Below, one piece after another: positions 56,933-64,000 of a DNA stretch of 64,000 nt. Origin of the DNA: Nocardioides sp. zg-1230 (lineage in GTDB: Bacteria > Actinomycetota > Actinomycetes > Propionibacteriales > Nocardioidaceae). The notes beneath the pieces were generated by a model. The model was not told the DNA's origin. It ran no database searches and was given only the letters and a program-made list of their open reading frames with translations. Location of the stretch: positions 620,001-684,000 of the forward strand of contig NZ_JABJQZ010000004.1 of assembly GCF_013155335.1 (NCBI RefSeq), written 5' to 3'. The first letter of the stretch is position 1; each line of letters opens with the position of its first letter. Both the position numbers and the translations under genes were made by a program.

Positions 56933-57733
56933 GTGGCCAGCAAGTCCACCCGCACGCCGCTGATGGCGGGCAACTGGAAGATGAACCTCAACCACCAGGA
57001 AGCGGTGGTGCTGGTCCAGAAGCTCGCCTGGACGCTGTCGGACAAGCGCCACGACTTCGGCAAGGTCGAGGTCGTCGTCGTGCCGCCGTTCACCGACCTG
57101 CGGTCGGTGCAGACGCTGGTCGACGGCGACCGCCTGTCGATCCGCTACGGCGCGCAGGACGTCTCCGTCCACGACAACGGCGCCTACACCGGAGAGATCT
57201 CCGCAGCGATGCTGTCCAAGCTGGGCTGCTCCTACGTCGTGGTCGGGCACAGCGAGCGCCGGATGTACCACAACGAGTCCGACGAGCTCGTCAACGGCAA
57301 GGCCCACAAGGCGTTCCACGCCGGGATGACGCCCATCGTGTGCGTCGGCGAGGGCCTCGACGTCCGCCAGGCCGGCGAGCACGTGCCCTTCACGCTCACC
57401 CAGCTCGACGGCTCGCTCGACGGGTTCACCGCCGAGCAGGTCGCCGGCCTCGTGGTGGCCTACGAGCCCGTCTGGGCCATCGGGACGGGTGAGGTGGCGA
57501 CCCCCGACGACGCGCAGGAGGTCTGCGCGGCGATCCGTGGGCGGGTCCGCGAGGTGCACGGCGACGGCGCCGCCGACGGCGTCCGGGTGCTCTACGGAGG
57601 GTCGGTGAAGGCGGCCAACGTCGGCGGGATCATGGAGAAGGCCGACGTCGACGGGTGCCTCGTCGGCGGTGCCAGCCTGCAGGTCGACGAGTTCGGTGGC
57701 ATCTGCCGCTTCTACGACATGCCGGTGCTGTGA
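56933..57733 (+). CDS. tpiA: triosephosphate isomerase
   Basis: A 266-residue TIM-barrel enzyme interconverting dihydroxyacetone phosphate and glyceraldehyde-3-phosphate. [10 protein letters not shown] holds the catalytic Lys, [16 protein letters not shown] the catalytic His, and [16 protein letters not shown] the catalytic Glu. Start GTG 56933 gives a short N-terminal extension before the conserved strand. Confidence 0.98.
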   Translation: MASKSTRTPLMAGNWKMNLNHQEAVVLVQKLAWTLSDKRHDFGKVEVVVVPPFTDLRSVQTLVDGDRLSIRYGAQDVSVHDNGAYTGEISAAMLSKLGCSYVVVGHSERRMYHNESDELVNGKAHKAFHAGMTPIVCVGEGLDVRQAGEHVPFTLTQLDGSLDGFTAEQVAGLVVAYEPVWAIGTGEVATPDDAQEVCAAIRGRVREVHGDGAADGVRVLYGGSVKAANVGGIMEKADVDGCLVGGASLQVDEFGGICRFYDMPVL

Positions 57734-57763
57734 GGCGCTCTGCGCTTCCCGGCAGTCGTGACG

Positions 57764-57769
57764 TAGGCT
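57764..57769 (+). promoter_or_regulatory. -10 element, leaderless start of secG
   Basis: TAGGCT ends seven bases before GTG 57777. secG may therefore have its own promoter besides read-through from tpiA. Confidence 0.4.
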
Positions 57770-57776
57770 TCCGCTC

Positions 57777-58016
57777 GTGATTCCTGCTTTCACCGTCCTG
57801 CTCATGATTACGAGCGCGATCATGATTCTGCTCGTCCTGCTCCACAAGGGCCGCGGCGGCGGCCTCTCCGACATGTTCGGTGGCGGCGTCAGCAGCAGTC
57901 TGGGGGGATCGTCGGTGGCTGAGCGCAACCTCGACCGGTTCACGATCGGGGTCGGCGTCATCTGGTTTGCGTGTGTCATCGCCCTGGGCCTGCTCATGGC
58001 CTACTCGGGCAACTGA
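57777..58016 (+). CDS. secG: preprotein translocase subunit SecG
   Basis: A 79-residue protein with two membrane helices (about 3-21 and 53-75) joined by the conserved LLHKGRGGGLSDMFGGG loop. SecG assists protein export by SecYEA. The position after tpiA is the standard actinobacterial arrangement. Confidence 0.95.
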   Translation: MIPAFTVLLMITSAIMILLVLLHKGRGGGLSDMFGGGVSSSLGGSSVAERNLDRFTIGVGVIWFACVIALGLLMAYSGN

Positions 58017-58049
58017 AGTCCCCCCGAGCGTTTCTGAGAAGGAGTCGTC

Positions 58050-58409
58050 ATGGCTGGTGCTGGGAACGCGATCCGCGGTAGTCGAGTCGGTGCCGGCCCG
58101 ATGGGCGAGGCCGAGCGCGGCGAGGCCGCGCCCCGGCAGGCGGTCACCTACTTCTGCAGCCACGACCACCGGTCGGTGGTGACCTTCGCGATCGAGGCCG
58201 CCGTGCCCGAGTCGTGGGACTGCCCCAAGTGCGGACTGCCGGCGAGCCTCGACTCCGAGAACCCGCCCCCGGCACCCAAGATCGAGCCCTACAAGACGCA
58301 CCTCGCCTACGTGAAGGAGCGTCGCAGCGAGACCGAGGCGGCCGACATCCTCGACGAGGCCGTCGCCCTCCTCCGCAGCCGCCGCAAGGCCGGCGAGATC
58401 ATCTTCTGA
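58050..58409 (+). CDS. rbpA: RNA polymerase-binding protein RbpA
   Basis: A 119-residue actinobacterial transcription factor that binds RNA polymerase and group I/II sigma factors and stabilises open promoter complexes. The start GNAIRGSRVGAGPMGEAERG is the RbpA basic N-terminus. The zinc-like core reads YFCSHDHRSVVTFAI and WDCPKCGLPASLD. The C-terminal sigma-interaction helix is ETEAADILDEAVALLRSRR. The gene follows secG after 33 bp with GAGAAGGAG as ribosome site. Confidence 0.95.
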   Translation: MAGAGNAIRGSRVGAGPMGEAERGEAAPRQAVTYFCSHDHRSVVTFAIEAAVPESWDCPKCGLPASLDSENPPPAPKIEPYKTHLAYVKERRSETEAADILDEAVALLRSRRKAGEIIF

Positions 58410-58418
58410 CCCCACCCT

Positions 58419-58469
58419 GTCGAGTCGGCTCATCCTGAGCTCTGCAAAGGGTCGAGTCGGCGCGTCCTG
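58419..58469. repeat. two-copy repeat array, downstream boundary of the AbiEi/DUF559-like unit
   Basis: Two copies at 58419-58437 and 58451-58469, spaced 32 bp apart. Read on the minus strand the second is CAGGACGCGCCGACTCGAC, identical to the first copy of the array on the other side of the gene; the first differs at two of 19 bases. They lie between the rbpA stop and the stop codon of the enclosed gene. Confidence 0.75.
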
Positions 58470-58472
58470 GGC

Positions 58473-59426
58473 TCACGAGGCGAGCCGCGCGCGCCCACGG
58501 CGTACGCCGTCGATGATGATCTCCTCGATGCGGGCCTGCGGTCCGTAGACGTCGGAGGACCACACGGGCTCCATGATCCATCCCGCGTCGTCGCCCAACC
58601 ATCCGAAGCGTTCGTCGTCCTCGGCCTCGTGCTCGCCGGTGTGCCACTCGAGTCCCTGGAACTCCACACCGAAGCGTAGATCCTGGTTGCCGACGTCGAT
58701 GTACGCCAACCTTCCCCGCGAACGCACCTCTATCTGCGGCTCAGGCGGCGGCACCGGGAGGTTGAGCCAGCGCCACCGGACCACCGTCTCGCCGCCGGAC
58801 TGCGACCGGCCATCGGTGTGGGGAGCAACCATCCTCAGGGTCCTCACCCAGCGCATCCCCTTGAACCGGTCGATCTCGGCCAGCAGCTCGGGGACGCTGA
58901 ACCCGCGGAGTCTGTGCAGGGCGTCGAGCGCGGTCAGCGCCGGCTCCGGCCACCGCTGCCGACCCAGGTCGAGGGCGGTCCGCAGGGGCGTGGTCATTCG
59001 AACGCCGTCGACCACGGTCAGGTCTCGCTCGAGAAAGGTGCGCTCGCCGCTGTCCGCGAGCTTGTTGCGGAGCCGACCGCGCCCACCGGGCAGGAACATG
59101 GCGATCGGCATCGCGTGCAGGTGCTCGTTCGGGTGGAGGAGCATGTCGGCTCCCTGCGCCCAGCCGGCGTGCCGATCGACCACGATGGCGTCGGGCGGTG
59201 TCACGAGCCTGAGGCACGCGAGCCGGTGTGCCGTGTCGTCAGGCTCCTGCGCGGCAACATGGACGCCCTTGATGGGCGACCGGAGCAGCCCCTCGCGCCT
59301 GAGGAGCGTCAGGTCGTGTGGAGCGATCCCAGCGTCGTACGCGTGCCGTGTGGTGAAGGGAGCGTCAAGCGGCAGAGGGAAGGTGTCGTCGAGGTAGGGC
59401 ATGTGCAGCCACTGGTTCGGGTTCAT
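58473..59426 (-). CDS. AbiEi-antitoxin-like and DUF559/Vsr-like domain protein
   Basis: A 317-residue protein. The N-terminal ~100 residues (FTTRHAYDAGIAPHDLTLLR, then GLLRSPIKGVHV) resemble the AbiEi-type winged-helix antitoxin domain. The middle (VVDGVRMTTPLRTALDLGRQ) is the usual linker. The C-terminus (LAYIDVGNQDLRFGVEFQGL then EWH) resembles the DUF559/very-short-patch-repair nuclease fold, with an Asp and Glu where metal ligands occur. No AbiEii-type toxin is next to it. ATG 59426 is chosen; GTG codons just upstream are possible. Repeats flank it on both sides. Confidence 0.72.
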   Translation of the reverse strand: MNPNQWLHMPYLDDTFPLPLDAPFTTRHAYDAGIAPHDLTLLRREGLLRSPIKGVHVAAQEPDDTAHRLACLRLVTPPDAIVVDRHAGWAQGADMLLHPNEHLHAMPIAMFLPGGRGRLRNKLADSGERTFLERDLTVVDGVRMTTPLRTALDLGRQRWPEPALTALDALHRLRGFSVPELLAEIDRFKGMRWVRTLRMVAPHTDGRSQSGGETVVRWRWLNLPVPPPEPQIEVRSRGRLAYIDVGNQDLRFGVEFQGLEWHTGEHEAEDDERFGWLGDDAGWIMEPVWSSDVYGPQARIEEIIIDGVRRGRARLAS

Positions 59427-59490
59427 GACCACGCTGATGCCCGCGGGCCGCGGCCTTGACTCCGCTGTGTCGCGGCCTGTGGACAAGGGC

Positions 59491-59573
59491 CAGGACGCGC
59501 CGACTCGACACCCTCACAACGTCAGGACGCGCCGACTCGGCGCGATCCGGACGCCAGGATGCGCCGACTCGAC
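59491..59573. repeat. three-copy repeat array, upstream boundary of the AbiEi/DUF559-like unit
   Basis: Copies at 59491-59509 (CAGGACGCGCCGACTCGAC), 59523-59541 (one change) and 59555-59573 (one change), at an exact 32-bp period with 13-bp unrelated spacers. The middle copy with following bases also forms the palindrome CGCGCCGA-C-TCGGCGCG. The array is inverted relative to the one at 58419-58469. Confidence 0.8.
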
Positions 59574-59579
59574 GAATGG

Positions 59580-60308
59580 TCAGGGGAGGGCGGAGGCGGC
59601 GGCCTCGTCGAGCCACCAGACGGTCTCGTCACCGCGCACGCCGCGGGCGGGGGTCTCCTCGATCGTGCCCTCGGGTGCGAGGGCCCGCGCGACCGCCTCG
59701 GCCTTGCCCTCGCCGCTGGCGATGAACCACACCGCGCGGCAGCGCTCCATCGCCTCGAAGGTGAGACTGACCCGGTCGGGCGGCGGCTTGGGGGAGTCGT
59801 GGACGGCGACGGCGATCGCGTCGCGGGCCGCGAGGGCCGGGTGGCCCGGGAACAGCGACGCGCAGTGCCCGTCGGGTCCGATGCCGAGCATCAGCACCTC
59901 GAAGAAGCCGGCGCCGTGCTCGCGCATCGCCCCGCCGTACGCCGCAGCCGCGTCCTCCGCGGTCGCCACCTGGCCGCTGGCCGGCACCTCGTGGACGTTG
60001 GCCGGGTCGACGGGGACGTGGTCGAGCAGCGACTCGCGCGCCTGCCGGGCGTTGCGGTCGGGGGACTCGGCGGGCACGAAACGCTCGTCGCCCCACCAGA
60101 AGACGACCTGTGACCAGTCGACCGCTGAGTCGGCGGCCCGGCGGGCGAGCTCGCGGTGCAGCTCCTCGGCGATGCTGCCACCGGTGAGCCCGACCTGGGG
60201 GACCTCGCCCCGCGCCTGGGCGGCCTCGAGCCGGTCGAGGAGGGCGGAGGCGACGTCGCCGACGAGGACGTCGGCGTCGTCGTGGCGGCGGACGTGGACG
60301 TCGTTCAC
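59580..60308 (-). CDS. pgl: 6-phosphogluconolactonase
   Basis: A 242-residue enzyme hydrolysing 6-phosphogluconolactone, step two of the oxidative pentose phosphate pathway. GLTGGSIAEELHREL, SQVVFWWGDERFVP and MLGIGPDGHCASLFPGHPAL are the family's conserved segments. GTG 60308 overlaps the opcA stop by a few bases, so it is the last gene of the pgi-zwf-opcA-pgl operon. Confidence 0.95.
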   Translation of the reverse strand: MNDVHVRRHDDADVLVGDVASALLDRLEAAQARGEVPQVGLTGGSIAEELHRELARRAADSAVDWSQVVFWWGDERFVPAESPDRNARQARESLLDHVPVDPANVHEVPASGQVATAEDAAAAYGGAMREHGAGFFEVLMLGIGPDGHCASLFPGHPALAARDAIAVAVHDSPKPPPDRVSLTFEAMERCRAVWFIASGEGKAEAVARALAPEGTIEETPARGVRGDETVWWLDEAAASALP

Positions 60309-61216
60309 TTCTTGCTCCTCAGCTTGACCAGGTGGGCGGCGACATGGGCGTAGACGTCGTCCTCGTCGAGGCGGCGCAGCTCCTCGGCCAGCAGTGCCGG
60401 CACCTCGCGACGCTTCAGCGCGACCGGCCGGTCGGGACGATTGGGGGAGGAGAACGTCGCCAGGCGGCCATCAGCGCGCGAGATGCGGATCGGGCCCTCC
60501 TTGGTGTCCATGCTGACCTCGGTGATGCCGGGCCCGTCGGAGCTGCCGCGCGCGACGTCGACCTTGAGGCGATCGCTGAGCCACGCGACGAGCAGGTCGG
60601 CGCTGGGGCTGATGCGCTCGGCGGTGACCTTGGCCGCGGTCACCTTGAGGGGGTGCTGGTCGAGTGCCGCGGCGAGGAGCGCCCGCCACGGGGTCAACCG
60701 CGTCCAGCTCAGGTCGGTGTTGCCGGGCGCGTAGGTGCGGCACTGGGTGAGCATCGCGGTGGACTTCCCGCGCGGCACGGCCGCGGAGTCGGTGATGCGC
60801 CGTTGCGCGAGGGCACCGAGCGGGTCCGTGGCCGGGTCGGCCGGAGCGGTCGTCGGCCACCAGATCGCGACGGGGGAGTCCGGCAGGAGCAGGGGCAGCA
60901 CGACCGACTCGGCGTGCTTGACCACCTCACCCTTGAGCCGGATCAGGGCGGTCTCGCCGCCCCACCCGTCGCCGCTGCCGACCTGCGCGTTGACCTGCCC
61001 GGCGCCGCGGGCGTCACCGAGGATCACGCCGAGGACCCGCGACGGGTGCTCGCGCGAGGCGCGCTTGGCGGCGGCCATCGCCTCGACGGCGTCCTCCTCC
61101 GGGGCGACGATGACCAGGGTCATCACCATGCCCATGGCGGGGCTGCCGGCCCGGGTGCGCGCACGGACGAACTCCGCGGCGATGCTGGACGAGTTGGTGT
61201 GCGTGAGCTCGATCAT
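60305..61216 (-). CDS. opcA: glucose-6-phosphate dehydrogenase assembly protein OpcA
   Basis: A 303-residue protein of the OpcA family, which in cyanobacteria and Actinobacteria assists or allosterically activates glucose-6-phosphate dehydrogenase. Conserved segments are LPDSPVAIWWPTTAPADPA, TDLSWTRLTPWRALLAAALD and DDVYAHVAAHLV. ATG 61216 overlaps the stop of zwf, its functional partner. Confidence 0.93.
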   Translation of the reverse strand: MIELTHTNSSSIAAEFVRARTRAGSPAMGMVMTLVIVAPEEDAVEAMAAAKRASREHPSRVLGVILGDARGAGQVNAQVGSGDGWGGETALIRLKGEVVKHAESVVLPLLLPDSPVAIWWPTTAPADPATDPLGALAQRRITDSAAVPRGKSTAMLTQCRTYAPGNTDLSWTRLTPWRALLAAALDQHPLKVTAAKVTAERISPSADLLVAWLSDRLKVDVARGSSDGPGITEVSMDTKEGPIRISRADGRLATFSSPNRPDRPVALKRREVPALLAEELRRLDEDDVYAHVAAHLVKLRSKK

Positions 61217-62739
61217 CAGGGCCTCCTCCAGGTCCGGCCATCACGCGCCAGCATCTTGTCGGCCGACGCCGGACCCCAGGTGCCGGAGTCGTAGGGCTCG
61301 GGCTTGCCCTTCCGGGCCCAGTGCTCGATGACCGGGTCGAGGATCTTCCAGGAGAGCTCGACCTCCTCGTGGCGCGGGAACAGCGGCGGGTCGCCGAGCA
61401 GCACGTCGAGGATGAGACGTTCGTACGCCTCGGCGCTGGCCTCCGTGAACGAGCCGCCGTAGGCGAAGTCCATGTTGACGTCGCGGATCTCCATCGCGGT
61501 GCCGGGCACCTTCGACCCGAAGCGCATGGTCATCCCCTCGTCGGGCTGCACGCGGATCACGATGGCGTTCTGGGACAGGTCCTCGGTCGCGGTCTGCGAG
61601 AACGGCAGGTGCGGTGCCCGCTTGAAGACGACGGCCACCTCGGTGACGCGCCGGCCAAGGCGCTTGCCGGTGCGGAGGTAGAACGGCACGCCCGCCCAGC
61701 GGCGGGTCTCGACGTTGACCGTGATCGCGGCGTAGGTCTCGGTCGTGGAGGTCTTCTTGATGCCCTCCTCCTCGAGGAACCCCTGGACCTTCTCGCCGCC
61801 GGCCCACCCGGCGGTGTACTGGCCGCGGGCGGTGGTGAGGTCGAGGCGCGCCGGCAGGGTGGCGGAGGCGAGCACCTTCTGCTTCTCGACGCGCAGGCCC
61901 TTGGCGTCGAACGCGATGGGCTCCTCCATCGCCACGAGCGCCATCAGCTGGAGGAGGTGGTTCTGGATCACGTCGCGAGCGGCGCCGATGCCGTCGTAGT
62001 AGCCGGCGCGGCCGCCGATGCCGATGTCCTCGGCCATCGTGATCTGCACGTGGTCGACGTAGTTGGCGTTCCAGATCGGCTCGAACATGTTGTTGGCGAA
62101 GCGCATCGCCAGGATGTTCTGGACCGTCTCCTTGCCGAGGTAGTGGTCGATCCGGAAGACCGAGCCGGACGGGAAGACGCCGTCGAGGATCTGGTTGAGC
62201 TCGCGCGCCGACTCGAGGTCGTGGCCGAACGGCTTCTCGACGACCACGCGGCGCCACTGGTCGGGACCGGGGTCGGCGAGGCCGTGCTCCTTGAGCTGTC
62301 CCACGACGGTGCCGAAGAAGGCCGGCGGGATCGCGAGGTAGAAGGCCATGTTGCCGCCGGTGCCGCGCAGCTGGTCGAGCTCCTCGACGGTGCGGCGCAG
62401 CTGGTCGAAGGCCGCGTCGTCGTCGAAGTCCCCGGAGACGAACCGGAAGCCCTCGGACAGCTGGTTCCACACCTCCTCGCGGAACGGCGTACGGGCGTGC
62501 TCCTTGACCGCGTCGTGGACGATCTGCGCGAAGTCCTGGTCGGCCCAGTCGCGCCGGGCGAAGCCGACGAGGCTGAAGCCGGGCGGCAGCAGGCCGCGGT
62601 TGGCCAGGTCGTAGATGGCGGGCATGACCTTCTTGCGTGACAGGTCGCCCGTCACGCCGAAGAGCACCATGCCGCACGGGCCGGCGATCCGCGGCAGCCG
62701 GCGGTCCTGCGGGTCGCGCAGCGGGTTGGCGTGGCTCAT
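61216..62739 (-). CDS. zwf: glucose-6-phosphate 1-dehydrogenase
   Basis: A 507-residue NADP enzyme, first step of the oxidative pentose phosphate pathway. The nucleotide motif is FGVTGDLSRKKVMPAIYDLA; the substrate-binding, catalytic motif is FRIDHYLGKETVQNILAMRF. The ATG at 62739 overlaps the pgi stop as TGATG. The open frame runs 52 codons further into pgi only as a shadow. Confidence 0.97.
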   Translation of the reverse strand: MSHANPLRDPQDRRLPRIAGPCGMVLFGVTGDLSRKKVMPAIYDLANRGLLPPGFSLVGFARRDWADQDFAQIVHDAVKEHARTPFREEVWNQLSEGFRFVSGDFDDDAAFDQLRRTVEELDQLRGTGGNMAFYLAIPPAFFGTVVGQLKEHGLADPGPDQWRRVVVEKPFGHDLESARELNQILDGVFPSGSVFRIDHYLGKETVQNILAMRFANNMFEPIWNANYVDHVQITMAEDIGIGGRAGYYDGIGAARDVIQNHLLQLMALVAMEEPIAFDAKGLRVEKQKVLASATLPARLDLTTARGQYTAGWAGGEKVQGFLEEEGIKKTSTTETYAAITVNVETRRWAGVPFYLRTGKRLGRRVTEVAVVFKRAPHLPFSQTATEDLSQNAIVIRVQPDEGMTMRFGSKVPGTAMEIRDVNMDFAYGGSFTEASAEAYERLILDVLLGDPPLFPRHEEVELSWKILDPVIEHWARKGKPEPYDSGTWGPASADKMLARDGRTWRRP

Positions 62740-64000
62740 CAGCCTCGGTTCTCCTGGTAGTAGCGGATCAGCGACTGGGTGGAGGGGTCCTGCTCGGCGA
62801 GGACGTCCGCGTCGCCGGACACGGCCGGGCCGAGCTGCTGCGCGAGCTGCTTGCCCAGCTCGACGCCCCACTGGTCGAAGCTGTCGATGCCCCACACCGC
62901 GCCCTGCACGAAGGTGATGTGCTCGTAGAGGGCGATCAGCTGACCGAGCACCGACGGCGTGAGCTCCGGCGCCATGATCGAGGTGGTCGGCCGGTTGCCC
63001 GGGAAGGTCCGCGCGGCGACGAGCTCCTCGGCGACGCCCTCGGCCCGGACCTCGTCGGCGGTCTTCCCGAAGGCGAGCGCCCGGGTCTGGGCGAAGAAGT
63101 TGGCGAGGAACAGCTCGTGGACGTCGACGTCGCCATCAGTGAGCTCGTACGCCGGTCGAGCGAAGGCGATGAAGTCGGCCGGCACGAGCCGGGTGCCCTG
63201 GTGGATGAGCTGGTAGAACGCGTGCTGGCCGTTGGTGCCGGGCTCGCCCCAGAAGACCTCACCGGTGTCGTAGCCGACGGCCTCGCCGTCCCACCGGACG
63301 CTCTTGCCGTTGGACTCCATCGTCAGCTGCTGGAGGTAGGCCGGGAAGCGGTGCAGCAGCTGTGCGTAGGGCAGGACGGCGTGGGTGTGGGCGTCGAGGA
63401 AGTCGGTGTACCAGACGTTGAGCAGCCCCATCCGGAGCGGGACGTTGGACTCCGGGGGCGCGGTGCGGAAGTGCTCGTCCATCGCGTGGAACCCGCCGAG
63501 CATCTCGGCGAAGCGCTCGGGCCCGACGGCCACGACGAGCGAGAGCCCGATCGCCGAGTCCATCGAGTAGCGACCGCCCACCCAGTCCCAGAAGCCGAAC
63601 GCGTTGTCGGGGTCGATGCCGAAGTCGGCGACCTTGTCGAGGGCTGTGGACACCGCCACGAAGTGCTGGGCGACCGCGTCGTCGCGCCCCACGTCGGACG
63701 GCAGGTGCTCGAGCAGCCAGGCCCGGCACAGCCGGGCGTTGGTCAGCGTCTCGAGGGTGCCGAACGTCTTGCTCGAGACGATGAAAAGCGTCGTCTCCGG
63801 GTCGAGGCCCTTGAGCTCCTGCCCGGCGTCGGTGGGGTCGATGTTGCTGATGAAGCGGCAGGACAACCCGTCCTGGCGGTAGGGCTCGAGCGCCTCATAG
63901 GCCATCACCGGCCCGAGGTCGGAGCCGCCGATGCCGATGTTGACGACCGTCTCGATCCGCTTGCCGGTGACGCCGGTCCACTCGCCCGACCGCACGCGCT
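62739..64000 (-). CDS. pgi: glucose-6-phosphate isomerase, N-terminus beyond the window
   Basis: About 420 C-terminal residues are present. [20 protein letters not shown] is the first sugar-phosphate-binding segment, [17 protein letters not shown] the second, [18 protein letters not shown] carries the catalytic His loop, and [20 protein letters not shown] the family's second signature. The frame is open to the window edge, so the start lies outside. It heads the pgi-zwf-opcA-pgl operon, placing the glycolysis/pentose-phosphate branch point under one control. Confidence 0.96.
   Translation of the reverse strand, partial: RVRSGEWTGVTGKRIETVVNIGIGGSDLGPVMAYEALEPYRQDGLSCRFISNIDPTDAGQELKGLDPETTLFIVSSKTFGTLETLTNARLCRAWLLEHLPSDVGRDDAVAQHFVAVSTALDKVADFGIDPDNAFGFWDWVGGRYSMDSAIGLSLVVAVGPERFAEMLGGFHAMDEHFRTAPPESNVPLRMGLLNVWYTDFLDAHTHAVLPYAQLLHRFPAYLQQLTMESNGKSVRWDGEAVGYDTGEVFWGEPGTNGQHAFYQLIHQGTRLVPADFIAFARPAYELTDGDVDVHELFLANFFAQTRALAFGKTADEVRAEGVAEELVAARTFPGNRPTTSIMAPELTPSVLGQLIALYEHITFVQGAVWGIDSFDQWGVELGKQLAQQLGPAVSGDADVLAEQDPSTQSLIRYYQENRG

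Noticed and set aside
59491..59573. CRISPR array
   Set aside because: The 19-bp repeats recur at 32 bp, but the spacers are only 13 bp, there are at most three copies in a row, an inverted pair lies elsewhere, and no cas genes are present.

Overview
The window looks like chromosomal DNA from a high-G+C actinobacterium, most probably Nocardioides or a close relative. The sequence shows very G/C-rich third codon positions, many GTG starts, and many start codons lying 6-7 bases after a TAnnnT hexamer, the layout of leaderless transcripts. It also carries lineage markers: RbpA, WhiA, OpcA, a resuscitation-promoting factor, Mce-associated-like proteins, and a DUF222/HNH (13E12-type) endonuclease. 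The genus is inferred from gene content only.

Layout. 1-10.4 kb: a DUF1206 tail, a TetR regulator, a secreted trypsin-like protease, an ATP-dependent DNA ligase divergent from a PaiB-like protein, a membrane-anchored lipase, an App1-type phosphatase, Rpf, tryptophan 2,3-dioxygenase and an AlkA-like glycosylase. 10.5-22.5 kb: a receiver/thioredoxin-reductase-like fusion, a membrane protein, a phospholipase D-type synthase, a RibD-like reductase, uvrB, a hemerythrin, an ion channel, two Mce-associated-like proteins and a ferredoxin-NADP reductase. 22.6-27.7 kb: an overlapping operon of glycosyltransferase, methyltransferase and cyclase-fold protein, facing a methyltransferase/esterase pair. 27.7-33.5 kb is accessory-looking: a 31-residue membrane peptide, an exonuclease pseudogene, a MerR-PP2C fusion with its own MerR-type promoter, a tyrosine phosphatase without a normal start codon, an HNH endonuclease with an SOS-box-like start region, and an A/T-richer islet with a Ca-binding-repeat protein and a short DUF6228-like gene. 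33.5-38.3 kb: a dienelactone hydrolase, three sulfotransferase-fold genes, cytochrome b561, a thioredoxin-rhodanese fusion and an MBL hydrolase.

38.3-64 kb holds the conserved core: uvrA (with a near-perfect SOS box), a Rieske lipoprotein, uvrC-rapZ-yvcK-whiA, then a 6.8-kb opposite-strand ABC cassette (two ATPases, two very large FtsX-type permeases), then gap-pgk-tpiA-secG-rbpA, a gene with AbiEi-like and DUF559-like ends bounded by 32-bp-period repeat arrays, and pgi-zwf-opcA-pgl on the minus strand.

How the genes fit together. UvrA, UvrB and UvrC are all encoded here and form the excision nuclease. Gap, Pgk and Tpi form lower glycolysis. Pgi, Zwf/OpcA and Pgl direct glucose-6-phosphate into glycolysis or the oxidative pentose phosphate pathway. 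RapZ, YvcK and WhiA form the usual cell-wall/sporulation-linked regulatory trio. The best candidates for undescribed biology are the repeat-bounded AbiEi/DUF559-like unit, the MerR-PP2C plus tyrosine phosphatase pair, the glycosyltransferase/methyltransferase/cyclase-fold operon, and the sulfotransferase trio.
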